The position numbers and the translations under genes are program-made. Positions 24,627 through 32,236 of a DNA stretch of 64,000 nucleotides are shown here, in pieces. The stretch spans positions 4,650,001 to 4,714,000 of the forward strand of contig NZ_CP068760.1 of NCBI RefSeq assembly GCF_016775705.1, read 5' to 3'. Numbering within the stretch: the stretch's first letter is position 1; each line of letters begins with the position of its first letter. The stretch is from Chryseobacterium cucumeris (GTDB lineage Bacteria; Bacteroidota; Bacteroidia; Flavobacteriales; Weeksellaceae). The notes under the pieces were generated by a model. The model was given only the letters and a program-made list of their open reading frames with translations. It had not been told where the DNA came from and searched no databases.

Positions 24627-24638
24627 TGTAAAATGAAA

Positions 24639-24833
24639 TTATTGTTTGTTAGTTAACTCAGTGTTTAGTCTTGCGATTGTTTTTCTCAAATCTCTGATTT
24701 GAATCGGGTTTTCAATTGGGCTGATTGCATGAGCCAATTTCAATTTAGAATATTGAGCTTTTGCTTCAGTTAATTGAGCTTGAATATCACCCGCGCTTAA
24801 ATTTTTAATATCAGCATTTTTCATTGTATTCAA
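24639..24833 (-). CDS. rpmC: 50S ribosomal protein L29
   Basis: 64 residues; MNTMKNADIKNLSAGDIQAQ and NPIQIRDLRKTIARLNTEL are typical. The ATG at 24833 or the third-residue-later Met are both possible starts. Sits at the exit tunnel. Confidence 0.96.
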   Translation of the reverse strand: MNTMKNADIKNLSAGDIQAQLTEAKAQYSKLKLAHAISPIENPIQIRDLRKTIARLNTELTNKQ

Positions 24834-24836
24834 AGA

Positions 24837-25262
24837 TTATAGAGGTTTAACAAAATCGTTAGCAACGATGAATTTAGTAACTACTGGTAATTTTTGTGCA
24901 GCAAGTCTTAAAGCTTCCTTAGCGATATCGTAAGGTACACCTCCAACTTCGAACATAATTTTACCTGGTTTTACTACAGCTACCCAATATTCAACAGCAC
25001 CCTTACCTTTACCCATACGTACTTCCGCTGGTTTCTTAGTAATTGGCTTATCTGGGAAGATTTTGATCCATAGTTGACCTTCTCTCTTCATATATCTTGT
25101 CGCAGCGATACGAGCCGCTTCAATCTGTCTTGCAGTGATCCAAGCTCCTTCCGTTGCTTTGATCCCAAAAGTTCCGTAAGCAAGTTGACTACCTCTCTGG
25201 GCATTCCCCTTCATCTTCATCTTATGAACTCTACGGAATTTGGTTCTTTTTGGTTGTAACAT
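24837..25262 (-). CDS. rplP: 50S ribosomal protein L16
   Basis: 141 residues; MLQPKRTKFRRVHKMKMKGN, GTFGIKATEGAWITARQIEA and PEVRMGKGKGAVEYWVAVVK-like sequence (PAEVRMGKGKGAVEYWVA) define L16. The 97-base gap before rplP contains AT-rich heptamer repeats. Confidence 0.98.
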   Translation of the reverse strand: MLQPKRTKFRRVHKMKMKGNAQRGSQLAYGTFGIKATEGAWITARQIEAARIAATRYMKREGQLWIKIFPDKPITKKPAEVRMGKGKGAVEYWVAVVKPGKIMFEVGGVPYDIAKEALRLAAQKLPVVTKFIVANDFVKPL

Positions 25263-25270
25263 AATTTCTA

Positions 25271-25359
25271 AATTTTAGATTTTAGATTTTAGATTTTAGA
25301 TTTTTTTTATTTTAAAAAAGTAACGGTAATTTAAAATTCAAAATTTCTAATCTAAAATT
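25271..25359. repeat. ATTTTAG tandem heptamer with inverted partner between rpsC and rplP
   Basis: Four exact ATTTTAG units at 25272-25299 followed by a T-run. AATCTAAAATT at 25349-25359, abutting the rpsC stop, is the inverse of AATTTTAGATT at 25271-25281. The two ends could pair across the gap. It is the only simple tandem repeat inside the ribosomal operon. Confidence 0.75.
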
Positions 25360-26109
25360 TTAATTATTATTGTTATTGTTGTTGTTTTTTCTAGGTCTTC
25401 TGTTGTCTCTGTCTCCTCCTCTGTTTCCTCTGTCTGACTGACCTCCTTTTTTCTGTTGTCCCACTAGTGGAGAAAGTTCTCTTTTACCGTAAACTTCACC
25501 CTTCATGATCCAAACTTTTACCCCTAGTCTACCGTAAGTAGTGTGAGCTTCTGCCCAGTGGTAATCAATATCAGCTCTGAAAGTTGACAATGGAATTCTT
25601 CCTTCTTTGAAAGATTCTGATCTTGCCATTTCAGCTCCGTTTAATCTACCAGAGATTTGAACTTTGATACCTTCAGCACCCATTCTCATAGTACTTGCCA
25701 TTGCCATTTTAACAGCTCTTCTGTAAGAAATTCTGTTTTCAATTTGCTTAGAAATACTATCAGCAACTAGTACAGCATCTAATTCAGGTCTTTTGATTTC
25801 GAAAATGTTGATTTGAATATCCTTACCAGTCAATTTCTTCAACTCTTCTTTCAATTTATCAACTTCCTGACCTCCTTTACCGATGATAAGTCCCGGTCTA
25901 GCAGTAGTAATAGTTACTGTAACTAATTTTAAAGTTCTTTCAATATAAATTTTTGAAATACCACCTTTAGATAATCTAGCTTCAAGGTATCTTCTGATTT
26001 TGTAGTCTTCAGCGATTCTGTCTCCATAATCGTTTCCACCAAACCAGTTAGAATCCCATCCTCTGATGATACCTAATCTGTTACCAATTGGATTTGTCTT
26101 CTGTCCCAT
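25360..26109 (-). CDS. rpsC: 30S ribosomal protein S3
   Basis: 249 residues. Core S3: MGQKTNPIGNRLGIIRGWDS, KH domain with GLIIGKGGQEVDKLKEEL, and RADIDYHWAEAHTTYGRLGV. A Gly/Arg/Asn-rich C-terminal tail (about 217-249, GGQSDRGNRGGDRDNRR) ends in eight consecutive Asn. Such tails are variable in Bacteroidetes; the homopolymer is coded by a mix of AAC and AAT, suggesting slippage-driven growth. Confidence 0.98.
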   Translation of the reverse strand: MGQKTNPIGNRLGIIRGWDSNWFGGNDYGDRIAEDYKIRRYLEARLSKGGISKIYIERTLKLVTVTITTARPGLIIGKGGQEVDKLKEELKKLTGKDIQINIFEIKRPELDAVLVADSISKQIENRISYRRAVKMAMASTMRMGAEGIKVQISGRLNGAEMARSESFKEGRIPLSTFRADIDYHWAEAHTTYGRLGVKVWIMKGEVYGKRELSPLVGQQKKGGQSDRGNRGGDRDNRRPRKNNNNNNNN

Positions 26110-26116
26110 ACCTTGA

Positions 26117-26515
26117 TTAATTTTCTTTGTTACCTAAGATTAATGTAACGTGGTTAGATCTTTTTCTGATTCTATACCCTCTACCTTGTGGAGCTGGTCT
26201 TAGTCTCTTCAATTGTCTTGCACTATCCACAAATATTTCTTTAACGATAAGGTTTGCTTCCTCGATGTCAGCACCTTCGTTTTTCACTTGCCAGTTAGCC
26301 ATAGCAGAAAGAAGTAATTTCTCTAACTTGTTAGAAGCATCCTTCTTAGAATATTTTAGGATATAAAGTGCTTTGTCTACCTGCTCTCCTCTAATGATAT
26401 CAGCAACTAATCTCATTTTTCTTGGAGAAGACGGGCAATTATTTAATGAAGCTTTTACAACGTCTTTGTTAGCTTCTTTTCTTGCGATTGAACTATCTTG
26501 TTTTCTTGATCCCAT
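26117..26515 (-). CDS. rplV: 50S ribosomal protein L22
   Basis: 132 residues; SPRKMRLVADIIRGEQVDKAL, LLSAMANWQVKNE and RLRPAPQGRGYRIRKRSNHV are L22 motifs. Lines the exit tunnel. Confidence 0.98.
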   Translation of the reverse strand: MGSRKQDSSIARKEANKDVVKASLNNCPSSPRKMRLVADIIRGEQVDKALYILKYSKKDASNKLEKLLLSAMANWQVKNEGADIEEANLIVKEIFVDSARQLKRLRPAPQGRGYRIRKRSNHVTLILGNKEN

Positions 26516-26517
26516 GA

Positions 26518-26796
26518 TTATCTGCTTCCTTTGTTTTTGTTACCACCATGACCTCTGAAAGATCTTGTTGGAGAAAATTCGCCTAACTTGTGACCAACCA
26601 TGTTTTCTGTAACGTAAACAGGGATAAAAGATTTCCCGTTGTGTACAGCAATAGTTTGTCCTACGAAGTCCGGAGAGATCATAGATGCTCTAGACCAAGT
26701 TTTGATAACTGTCTTCTTACCAGACTCTATATTTGCCTGAACCTTCTTATCTAAAGTATGATGAATGAACGGTCCTTTTTTAAGTGATCTTGCCAT
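26518..26796 (-). CDS. rpsS: 30S ribosomal protein S19
   Basis: 92 residues; MARSLKKGPFIHHTLDKKV, TWSRASMISPDFVGQTIAVH and LGEFSPTRSFRGHGG define S19. Two bases before rplV, two after rplB. Confidence 0.98.
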   Translation of the reverse strand: MARSLKKGPFIHHTLDKKVQANIESGKKTVIKTWSRASMISPDFVGQTIAVHNGKSFIPVYVTENMVGHKLGEFSPTRSFRGHGGNKNKGSR

Positions 26797-26798
26797 AA

Positions 26799-27620
26799 TT
26801 ATTTTCTTTTAGATACGATGTAACGGTTAGACACTTTGTTTTTCTTTCTAGTTTTGTAACCTTTAGCCGGTTTACCGTTTCTAGATCTTGGGTGACCTCC
26901 TGAAGAACGTCCTTCACCACCACCCATTGGGTGATCTACTGGGTTCATTACAACCGCTCTTGTTCTTGGTCTTCTACCTAACCATCTGCTTCTACCAGCC
27001 TTACCTGATACAGTTAATTGGTGATCTGAGTTGGAAACAGAACCAATCATTGCCATACATTCAGTAAGGATCATTCTTGATTCTCCTGAAGGTAACTTGA
27101 TGATTGCATATTTACCATCTCTTGAAGTTAATTGAGCTGAAGAACCAGCACTTCTTGCTAAAATTGCACCTTGTCCAGGCTTCATTTCAACACAAGAGAT
27201 TACAGTACCCAATGGAATATTTTTCAATTTCATTGCGTTACCTACGTTTGGTTCAACGCTTTCTCCTGATACTACTTTCTGATCAACTTTGATACCGTTT
27301 GGAGCGATGATATATCTCTTCTCTCCGTCTGCGTACTCTAATAAAGCGATAAATGCAGTTCTGTTTGGATCGTATTCTACAGATTTTACAGTAGCTTCAA
27401 CGTTTGCTTTGTTTCTTTTGAAGTCAATAATTCTGTATTTCTTTTTGTGTCCACCTCCGGTGTAACGCATGGTCATTTTACCTGTTTGGTTACGTCCACC
27501 TGACTTTTTAATACCAACTGTTAGAGATTTCTCTGGTTTGTTGGTAGTAATTTCCTCAAAATTGTTTACAATTCTGAATCTCTGTCCCGGGGTGATAGGT
27601 TTTAATTTTCTAACAGACAT
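26799..27620 (-). CDS. rplB: 50S ribosomal protein L2
   Basis: 273 residues; SVRKLKPITPGQRFRIVNNF, GGGHKKKYRIIDFKRNK and the peptidyl-transferase-centre region VMNPVDHPMGGGEGRSSGG. Normal length. Confidence 0.98.
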   Translation of the reverse strand: MSVRKLKPITPGQRFRIVNNFEEITTNKPEKSLTVGIKKSGGRNQTGKMTMRYTGGGHKKKYRIIDFKRNKANVEATVKSVEYDPNRTAFIALLEYADGEKRYIIAPNGIKVDQKVVSGESVEPNVGNAMKLKNIPLGTVISCVEMKPGQGAILARSAGSSAQLTSRDGKYAIIKLPSGESRMILTECMAMIGSVSNSDHQLTVSGKAGRSRWLGRRPRTRAVVMNPVDHPMGGGEGRSSGGHPRSRNGKPAKGYKTRKKNKVSNRYIVSKRK

Positions 27621-27642
27621 TACTATTATTTATAATTAATAA

Positions 27643-27933
27643 TTAATTTACAGCAAAAATATCGATAACCTCACCTTCAGCAAGTTTGATTACCGCTTTT
27701 TTCAATTTATTTGTCTTTCCTACTTGAAGACCTTTTTTAGTGTATTTTGAAGAAACCTTCGGAGCATAAATCATTGTGTTAACGTCTGCTACTTTTACAC
27801 CGTAAGCCGCTTCAACAGCTTTTTTGATCTCGATTTTATTCGCCTTAGGATTCACTAAGAAAGAATAAGAACCTCTTAAATCTGTAAGGTAATTAGCCTT
27901 TTCTGAAATAACTGGTTTAATAATAACTGACAT
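27643..27933 (-). CDS. rplW: 50S ribosomal protein L23
   Basis: 96 residues; VIIKPVISEKANYLTDLRGS and NKIEIKKAVEAAYGVKVADV are L23. Exit-tunnel docking site for trigger factor and SRP. Confidence 0.98.
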   Translation of the reverse strand: MSVIIKPVISEKANYLTDLRGSYSFLVNPKANKIEIKKAVEAAYGVKVADVNTMIYAPKVSSKYTKKGLQVGKTNKLKKAVIKLAEGEVIDIFAVN

Positions 27934-27936
27934 GAT

Positions 27937-28566
27937 TTATTTCTTTAAATTTTCCTGGAATTTTTCAACTGCACCTTCGAAGAAAATGATCTCACCAGCG
28001 TTTACTAAATCGTAAGAACTGATCTCGTTGAAGTTCATTACTTTAGTTTTAGGTAAGTTTCTTGAAGATAAATACACATTCTTGTTAGCTTCAGGAAGAA
28101 CGAATAAAGATTTTTTACCGTTAAGTTCCAATGCATTTAATACATTGATGAAATCTTTAGTCTTAGGAGCGTCAAAGCTCACATCTTCTAAAACTTTAAT
28201 GCTGTTGTCTCTCATTTTTTGAGATAAAACAGATTTCTTAGCCAATCTCTTAAGAGCTTTGTTCAATTTGAATCTGTAGTCTCTTGGTTTTGGTCCGAAT
28301 ACTCTACCTCCACCTCTGAATACTGGAGATTTGATATCACCGTATCTAGCAGATCCTGATCCTTTTTGCTTCTTAAGCTTTTTAGTAGAAGCAGTAATTT
28401 CGCTTCTTTCTTTTGCTTTATGAGTACCTTGTCTTTGAGCAGCAAGATACTGTTTAACTTCTAAGTAAACCGCGTGCTGATTTGGCTCAATTCCGAATAC
28501 TGTTTCGTCTAGAGTTACTTTTCTTCCGGTCTCTTTTCCTGATGTATTTAATACTACTAGTTCCAT
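27937..28566 (-). CDS. rplD: 50S ribosomal protein L4
   Basis: 209 residues; QGTHKAKERSEITASTKKLK and RGGGRVFGPKPRDYRFKLNK are the L4 loop region. Its start overlaps rplC by 10 bases, indicating translational coupling. Confidence 0.98.
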   Translation of the reverse strand: MELVVLNTSGKETGRKVTLDETVFGIEPNQHAVYLEVKQYLAAQRQGTHKAKERSEITASTKKLKKQKGSGSARYGDIKSPVFRGGGRVFGPKPRDYRFKLNKALKRLAKKSVLSQKMRDNSIKVLEDVSFDAPKTKDFINVLNALELNGKKSLFVLPEANKNVYLSSRNLPKTKVMNFNEISSYDLVNAGEIIFFEGAVEKFQENLKK

Positions 28567-29183
28567 TTTCTGATAATTACATAAGAATTTTTAGCTCCCG
28601 GAACAGCACCTTTTACTACTAAAAGATTTTGTTCTTGATCAACTTTTAACACTTGAAGGTTTTGAACAGTTACCTGCTTACCTCCCATTCTTCCAGCCAT
28701 TCTCATCCCTTTGAATACTCTTGAAGGGTCTGAACCAGCACCGATAGAACCTGGAGCTCTAAGTCTGTTGTGCTGACCATGAGTTGCCTGCATTACACCT
28801 CCAAATCCGTGTCTCTTAACAACACCCTGGAAGCCTTTACCTTTTGAAGTTCCTGTTACGTCAACATATTCACCTTCAGCGAATAAATCAACTTTTACTT
28901 CTTCTCCTACTTTTACTTCATCAACGAACTCTCTGTAGAATTCAACTAATTTAGCTTTAGGAGCAGAACCAGCCTTTTTAAAATGACCAGCTAACGCTTT
29001 ACCAACGTTCTTCTCACTCTTGTCATCGAAACCTAACTGAACAGCTTTATAACCGTCTTTTTCTAAGGTTCTGACCTGTAAAACCGAGCATGGACCAGCT
29101 TGGATAACTGTACAAGGAATGTTTTTTCCTTCTTCGTTAAACAAAGATGTCATACCGATTTTTTTACCAATAATACCTGACAT
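28557..29183 (-). CDS. rplC: 50S ribosomal protein L3
   Basis: 208 residues; MSGIIGKKIGMTSLFNEEGK, GTSKGKGFQGVVKRHGFGG and SIGAGSDPSRVFKGMRMAG define L3. First gene of this operon; rpsJ, normally just upstream, lies 18.6 kb away behind fusA in the same orientation. A consensus promoter is at 29290-29320. Confidence 0.98.
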   Translation of the reverse strand: MSGIIGKKIGMTSLFNEEGKNIPCTVIQAGPCSVLQVRTLEKDGYKAVQLGFDDKSEKNVGKALAGHFKKAGSAPKAKLVEFYREFVDEVKVGEEVKVDLFAEGEYVDVTGTSKGKGFQGVVKRHGFGGVMQATHGQHNRLRAPGSIGAGSDPSRVFKGMRMAGRMGGKQVTVQNLQVLKVDQEQNLLVVKGAVPGAKNSYVIIRKWN

Positions 29184-29289
29184 TGTTTATATTATAATAA
29201 AATTTATCCTTTATTTATCCCCATTTTTCGGAAGTCTGAAGTAATTTCTACTTTTGATATAGGCATACTACGCCCCTAAAATGAGTGTG

Positions 29290-29320
29290 CAAATTTATGA
29301 ATAATTTTGTAACTGACAAA
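29290..29320 (-). promoter_or_regulatory. Promoter of the S10-spc-alpha operon
   Basis: Minus strand: TTTG (29320-29317), exactly 19 bases, TAAATTTG (29297-29290). This is a perfect match to the Bacteroidetes TTTG-N19-TAnnTTTG consensus, about 107 bases before rplC, leaving a leader of roughly 100 bases. Confidence 0.85.
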
Positions 29321-29374
29321 TATTTCGACTAAAATATTTTGATTTTTAATCATTTAGCAGTTTCAGAAAAAAAA

Positions 29375-30271
29375 CTATCCAAAATTTTGAAAATATTCTT
29401 TGAAGTTCAAAAGAAAGTCATTAATATATTTTTTTCCGGCATCCGATTTTCTTACCACCAGATAATGTTTTCTTCTCAAACCTTTACTTCCGATTTTTTT
29501 AAATTTCAGCTCATCAGACAGCCTGAATGAATGCAATGCCCATTTCGGCATACAGGTAATCCCCATATTGGCCTGCACCATTTCCAAAGTAACTTCTGTT
29601 AACGGAACTGCTGAAATCTTCACAGGCATCATTCCGCTAGGATTAAGGAACCGATCGTAAACAGAAACGGTTTCTAAAGGAAAAGAATGAATGATTAAAT
29701 GAGCATCCCGAAAATCCTCAGCACTAAGATATTCAGTATCATTTAAAAGGTTTTCTTTATGAATTACTGCAAAAACTTCATCCTCAAAAATCTCAATGCA
29801 GATCAATTCATTATTACCGGCAGGTTTTGAAGTGACCACTGCAATATCAATTTCATTGGATATGATTTTTTCCACAGGCTTATGAGTTGCTTCCAATACC
29901 AGATCCACTTCAATCTCAGGATATAATACTTTCATTTTCTGAATAAATAACGGTAGTCCCTGATAAAATGAGTAACATTCTGTACTGATTTTTATGGTAC
30001 CCGCCGCTCCGGCTCTTATCTGTTGAATCTCATTCAGGCCATTCCCTATACTATCTATTACCGTACATGCAGTTTTGTAAAGCACACTTCCCTCCTCAGT
30101 AAGCTCCCATTTGTTCCTTGCCCTGTAAAACACTTTAAACCCGAGCTGGATTTCCAGATCTTTAAGCTGATGGCTTAATGCTGACTGTGTCAAAAAAAGT
30201 TTTTCAGAAGAACCTGCAATACTCCCTTCCTCCGCAATTGTTTTAATAAGTTTTAAAAACTTGATTTCCAT
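29375..30271 (-). CDS. LysR family transcriptional regulator
   Basis: 298 residues. N-terminal winged helix-turn-helix (about 1-60: FLKLIKTIAEEGSIAGSSEKLFLTQSALSHQLKDLE) and a LysR substrate-binding domain from about 88 (GTIKISTECYSFYQGLP). Divergent from the rhodanese-acetyltransferase pair with a 131-base shared regulatory region, the usual arrangement for a LysR regulator and its target. Effector unknown. Confidence 0.93.
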   Translation of the reverse strand: MEIKFLKLIKTIAEEGSIAGSSEKLFLTQSALSHQLKDLEIQLGFKVFYRARNKWELTEEGSVLYKTACTVIDSIGNGLNEIQQIRAGAAGTIKISTECYSFYQGLPLFIQKMKVLYPEIEVDLVLEATHKPVEKIISNEIDIAVVTSKPAGNNELICIEIFEDEVFAVIHKENLLNDTEYLSAEDFRDAHLIIHSFPLETVSVYDRFLNPSGMMPVKISAVPLTEVTLEMVQANMGITCMPKWALHSFRLSDELKFKKIGSKGLRRKHYLVVRKSDAGKKYINDFLLNFKEYFQNFG

Positions 30272-30373
30272 AGCGCAAAGTTAATCATATAACAAAAAAC
30301 ACTATCTGAAAATATTTCATTTAACACTGCAGAACATTCAATTTCAATCTTAGGAAAAGAATAAACCCGATCA

Positions 30374-30381
30374 TAGCTTTG
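30374..30381 (+). promoter_or_regulatory. -7 element before the rhodanese gene
   Basis: TAGCTTTG matches TAnnTTTG, 21 bases before ATG 30403. A TTG start within it (30379) is therefore unlikely to be used. Confidence 0.5.
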
Positions 30382-30402
30382 CACTACAAACAATTTAACA
30401 TT

Positions 30403-30795
30403 ATGCAAGAACAAATTGAATTCTACCAGAAAAAATTAATGTATGAAATGGATCCTTCAGATTTATATGATGGATTTCAAAACAGCACAGATTACATTGC
30501 AGTAGATACCAGAAGACCACATGGCTATAGCAAAGAACACATCCCATCTGCAATTAATCTGCCCCATCAGGAAATGACAGAAGAAAGCACCCGGCACCTT
30601 GATAAGTCAAAAATATATGTCTGCTACTGCGACGGGATAGGCTGTAATGCTTCCACAAAAGGAGCTTTAAAAATGACCCAATTAGGATTTAAGGTGATGG
30701 AATTAATAGGAGGAATGGAATGGTGGAAATTTGATGGCTATGCCACAGAAGGAACAGATCCTACCAATGGTTCCGCTTTTGTATGCGCCTGCTAA
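30403..30795 (+). CDS. Rhodanese-like domain protein
   Basis: 130 residues from ATG 30403. A single rhodanese domain: IAVDTRRPHGYSKEHIPSAI (the DxR and GHIPGA-type motifs) and an active-site loop YVCYCDGIGCNASTKGA, with Cys76 at the catalytic position and two extra cysteines (74, 81). GGMEWWKFDGY follows near the C-terminus. Likely a sulfur-transfer protein. No signal peptide. Divergent from the LysR gene and followed 17 bases later by a GNAT acetyltransferase, suggesting co-transcription under LysR control. Confidence 0.88.
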   Translation: MQEQIEFYQKKLMYEMDPSDLYDGFQNSTDYIAVDTRRPHGYSKEHIPSAINLPHQEMTEESTRHLDKSKIYVCYCDGIGCNASTKGALKMTQLGFKVMELIGGMEWWKFDGYATEGTDPTNGSAFVCAC

Positions 30796-30812
30796 TCCAT
30801 CAACATAAAGAT

Positions 30813-31265
30813 ATGAAAATAAGATTCGCCGAAGAAAAAGACATAAGTTCCATTATTGAATTATGTAAAGCCCATGCGCACTATGAAAGAAACTTTTTTA
30901 AGGAAGAAAACAAAAAGGAACAGCTCGCTAAACACCTCCTTGATCCGGATTCCCATATAAAATGTCTGGTTGCAGAATCTGATACTGAAATAACAGGATA
31001 TGCAACATTTTTCAAACAGTTCTCCACCTGGGACGCAGGTTACTATATGTATGTTGACTGCTTATTCCTAAAAGAGAATGCAAGGGGAAACGGAACAGGA
31101 AAACAAATAATGGAATTAATAAAAATCCACTCAAAAGAAGAAGGCTGCTCGATGATTCAATGGCAAACCCCGGATTTTAATACAAGAGCCATTAAGTTCT
31201 ACACTCTGCTTGGAGCGGAAAGAAAAAACAAAAAGAGATTTTTCTGGAAAGTACAAGTCAAATGA
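30813..31265 (+). CDS. GNAT family N-acetyltransferase
   Basis: 150 residues from ATG 30813; an upstream ATG at 30783 would overlap the rhodanese stop and lacks the conserved beta-1 start. MKIRFAEEKDISSIIELCKAHAHY is the GNAT beta1-alpha1 region; FLKENARGNGTGKQIMELI is the acetyl-CoA-binding motif A, with the NGTGK variant of the pyrophosphate loop; FYTLLGAERKNKK is the final motif. Substrate unknown; probably a small amine. Confidence 0.88.
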   Translation: MKIRFAEEKDISSIIELCKAHAHYERNFFKEENKKEQLAKHLLDPDSHIKCLVAESDTEITGYATFFKQFSTWDAGYYMYVDCLFLKENARGNGTGKQIMELIKIHSKEEGCSMIQWQTPDFNTRAIKFYTLLGAERKNKKRFFWKVQVK

Positions 31266-31275
31266 TTTCTATTTT

Positions 31276-31313
31276 AAAATAGAGACCGCCTGAAGTCAGA
31301 TGGTCTCTATTTT
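31276..31313. terminator. Bidirectional terminator between acetyltransferase and glpR-like genes
   Basis: 12-bp perfect stem AAAATAGAGACC (31276-31287) with GGTCTCTATTTT (31302-31313), between convergent genes. Confidence 0.8.
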
Positions 31314-31340
31314 TAACTATTTAATTAAGCTGAATACAGC

Positions 31341-32105
31341 CTATTTTACAATAACCGTAACCCCTCTCTCTTCCAACGCAGACCGGTCTTCTTCACCGAT
31401 ACCATTATCTGTGATCAGATAATCCACTTCGTCCAATGAGGCAATTTTACCAAACCCCTTCTTATTCAGTTTGGACGAATCTGCCAAAACGACTGTCTTA
31501 TCCGCACACTCAATCATTACCTGATTAAGATGTGCCTCCGCCGCATTGGAGGTACTGATTCCAAATTCAAGATCAATACCGTCTACCCCCAGAAAAAGTT
31601 TATTACAGGAAAACTGTTTGAGAATTCCTTCCGAAATGGATCCTACGATTGAAGTTGAACTTTTCCTCACCTCCCCTCCCAGTTGGATCACATTAATATT
31701 AGGATTGTTACAAAGCTCAATAGCCACCCTTAGTGAGGACGTTAAAACAGTAAGCGAATTGAAATTCACAAGCATTCTGGCAAGATAATGCATGGTTGTC
31801 CCGGATGCCAATATAATACAGTCGTTTTCGTGAATCAATGATAATGCAGCTTTGGCAATAACCTGCTTCGCTTCCACATTGATATTTTCTTTTTCACCCA
31901 CATTTTTTTCATAAGCATATCTTACCTGCTTACTTGCTCCTCCATGATTTCTGAAAAGAAGCCCCAGGCTTTCGAGATAATTCAGATCCTTTCGGATCGT
32001 AACTGAAGAAACATTGAGCTTTTCACACAGATCCTGAACAAGTACATGCCCTTTCTCATCCAGCTCTTTAAGTATTTCATCCTGCCTTGGTAATAGCTTT
32101 TCCAT
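31341..32105 (-). CDS. DeoR family transcriptional regulator (GlpR type)
   Basis: 254 residues. DeoR helix-turn-helix (about 1-57: RQDEILKELDEKGHVLVQDL, NVSSVTIRKDLNYLE, then GLLFRNHGGA) and a sugar-phosphate-sensing DeoRC domain (IILASGTTMHYLARML, TVLTSSLRVAIEL, KLFLGVDGID, ECADKTVVLADSSKL). It is divergent from glpD, so it probably represses the glycerol operon and is released by glycerol-3-phosphate, as GlpR does. CGAAAC repeats in the intergenic region are its likely operators. Confidence 0.88.
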   Translation of the reverse strand: MEKLLPRQDEILKELDEKGHVLVQDLCEKLNVSSVTIRKDLNYLESLGLLFRNHGGASKQVRYAYEKNVGEKENINVEAKQVIAKAALSLIHENDCIILASGTTMHYLARMLVNFNSLTVLTSSLRVAIELCNNPNINVIQLGGEVRKSSTSIVGSISEGILKQFSCNKLFLGVDGIDLEFGISTSNAAEAHLNQVMIECADKTVVLADSSKLNKKGFGKIASLDEVDYLITDNGIGEEDRSALEERGVTVIVK

Positions 32106-32109
32106 TTTA

Positions 32110-32119
32110 TTCGTTTCAT
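32110..32119 (-). promoter_or_regulatory. ATGAAACGAA half-site near the glpR-like start
   Basis: The minus strand reads ATGAAACGAA, identical to the sequence at the glpD start codon (32222-32231) on the plus strand, so the pair forms a long-range inverted repeat across the divergent promoter. Confidence 0.5.
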
Positions 32120-32167
32120 CAAAATTACCGATTTTTTCCGATATTTTAAAATTTCATTTATTTTCTT

Positions 32168-32196
32168 TTTGCTTTCATTTTTAATTTATATATTTG
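32168..32196 (+). promoter_or_regulatory. Promoter of the glycerol operon
   Basis: TTTG (32168-32171), 17 bases, TATATTTG (32189-32196). Fits the Bacteroidetes consensus and lies directly upstream of the CGAAAC repeats and glpD. Confidence 0.75.
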
Positions 32197-32200
32197 AAAA

Positions 32201-32236
32201 CGAAACATAAACGAAACATTTATGAAACGAAACGAA
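32201..32236 (+). promoter_or_regulatory. CGAAAC direct-repeat operator overlapping the glpD start
   Basis: CGAAAC occurs at 32201, 32212 and 32228, with TGAAAC at 32223 and CGAAG at 32233. The repeats lie between the -7 element and the first codons of glpD, where a bound DeoR-type repressor would block transcription. Confidence 0.6.
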
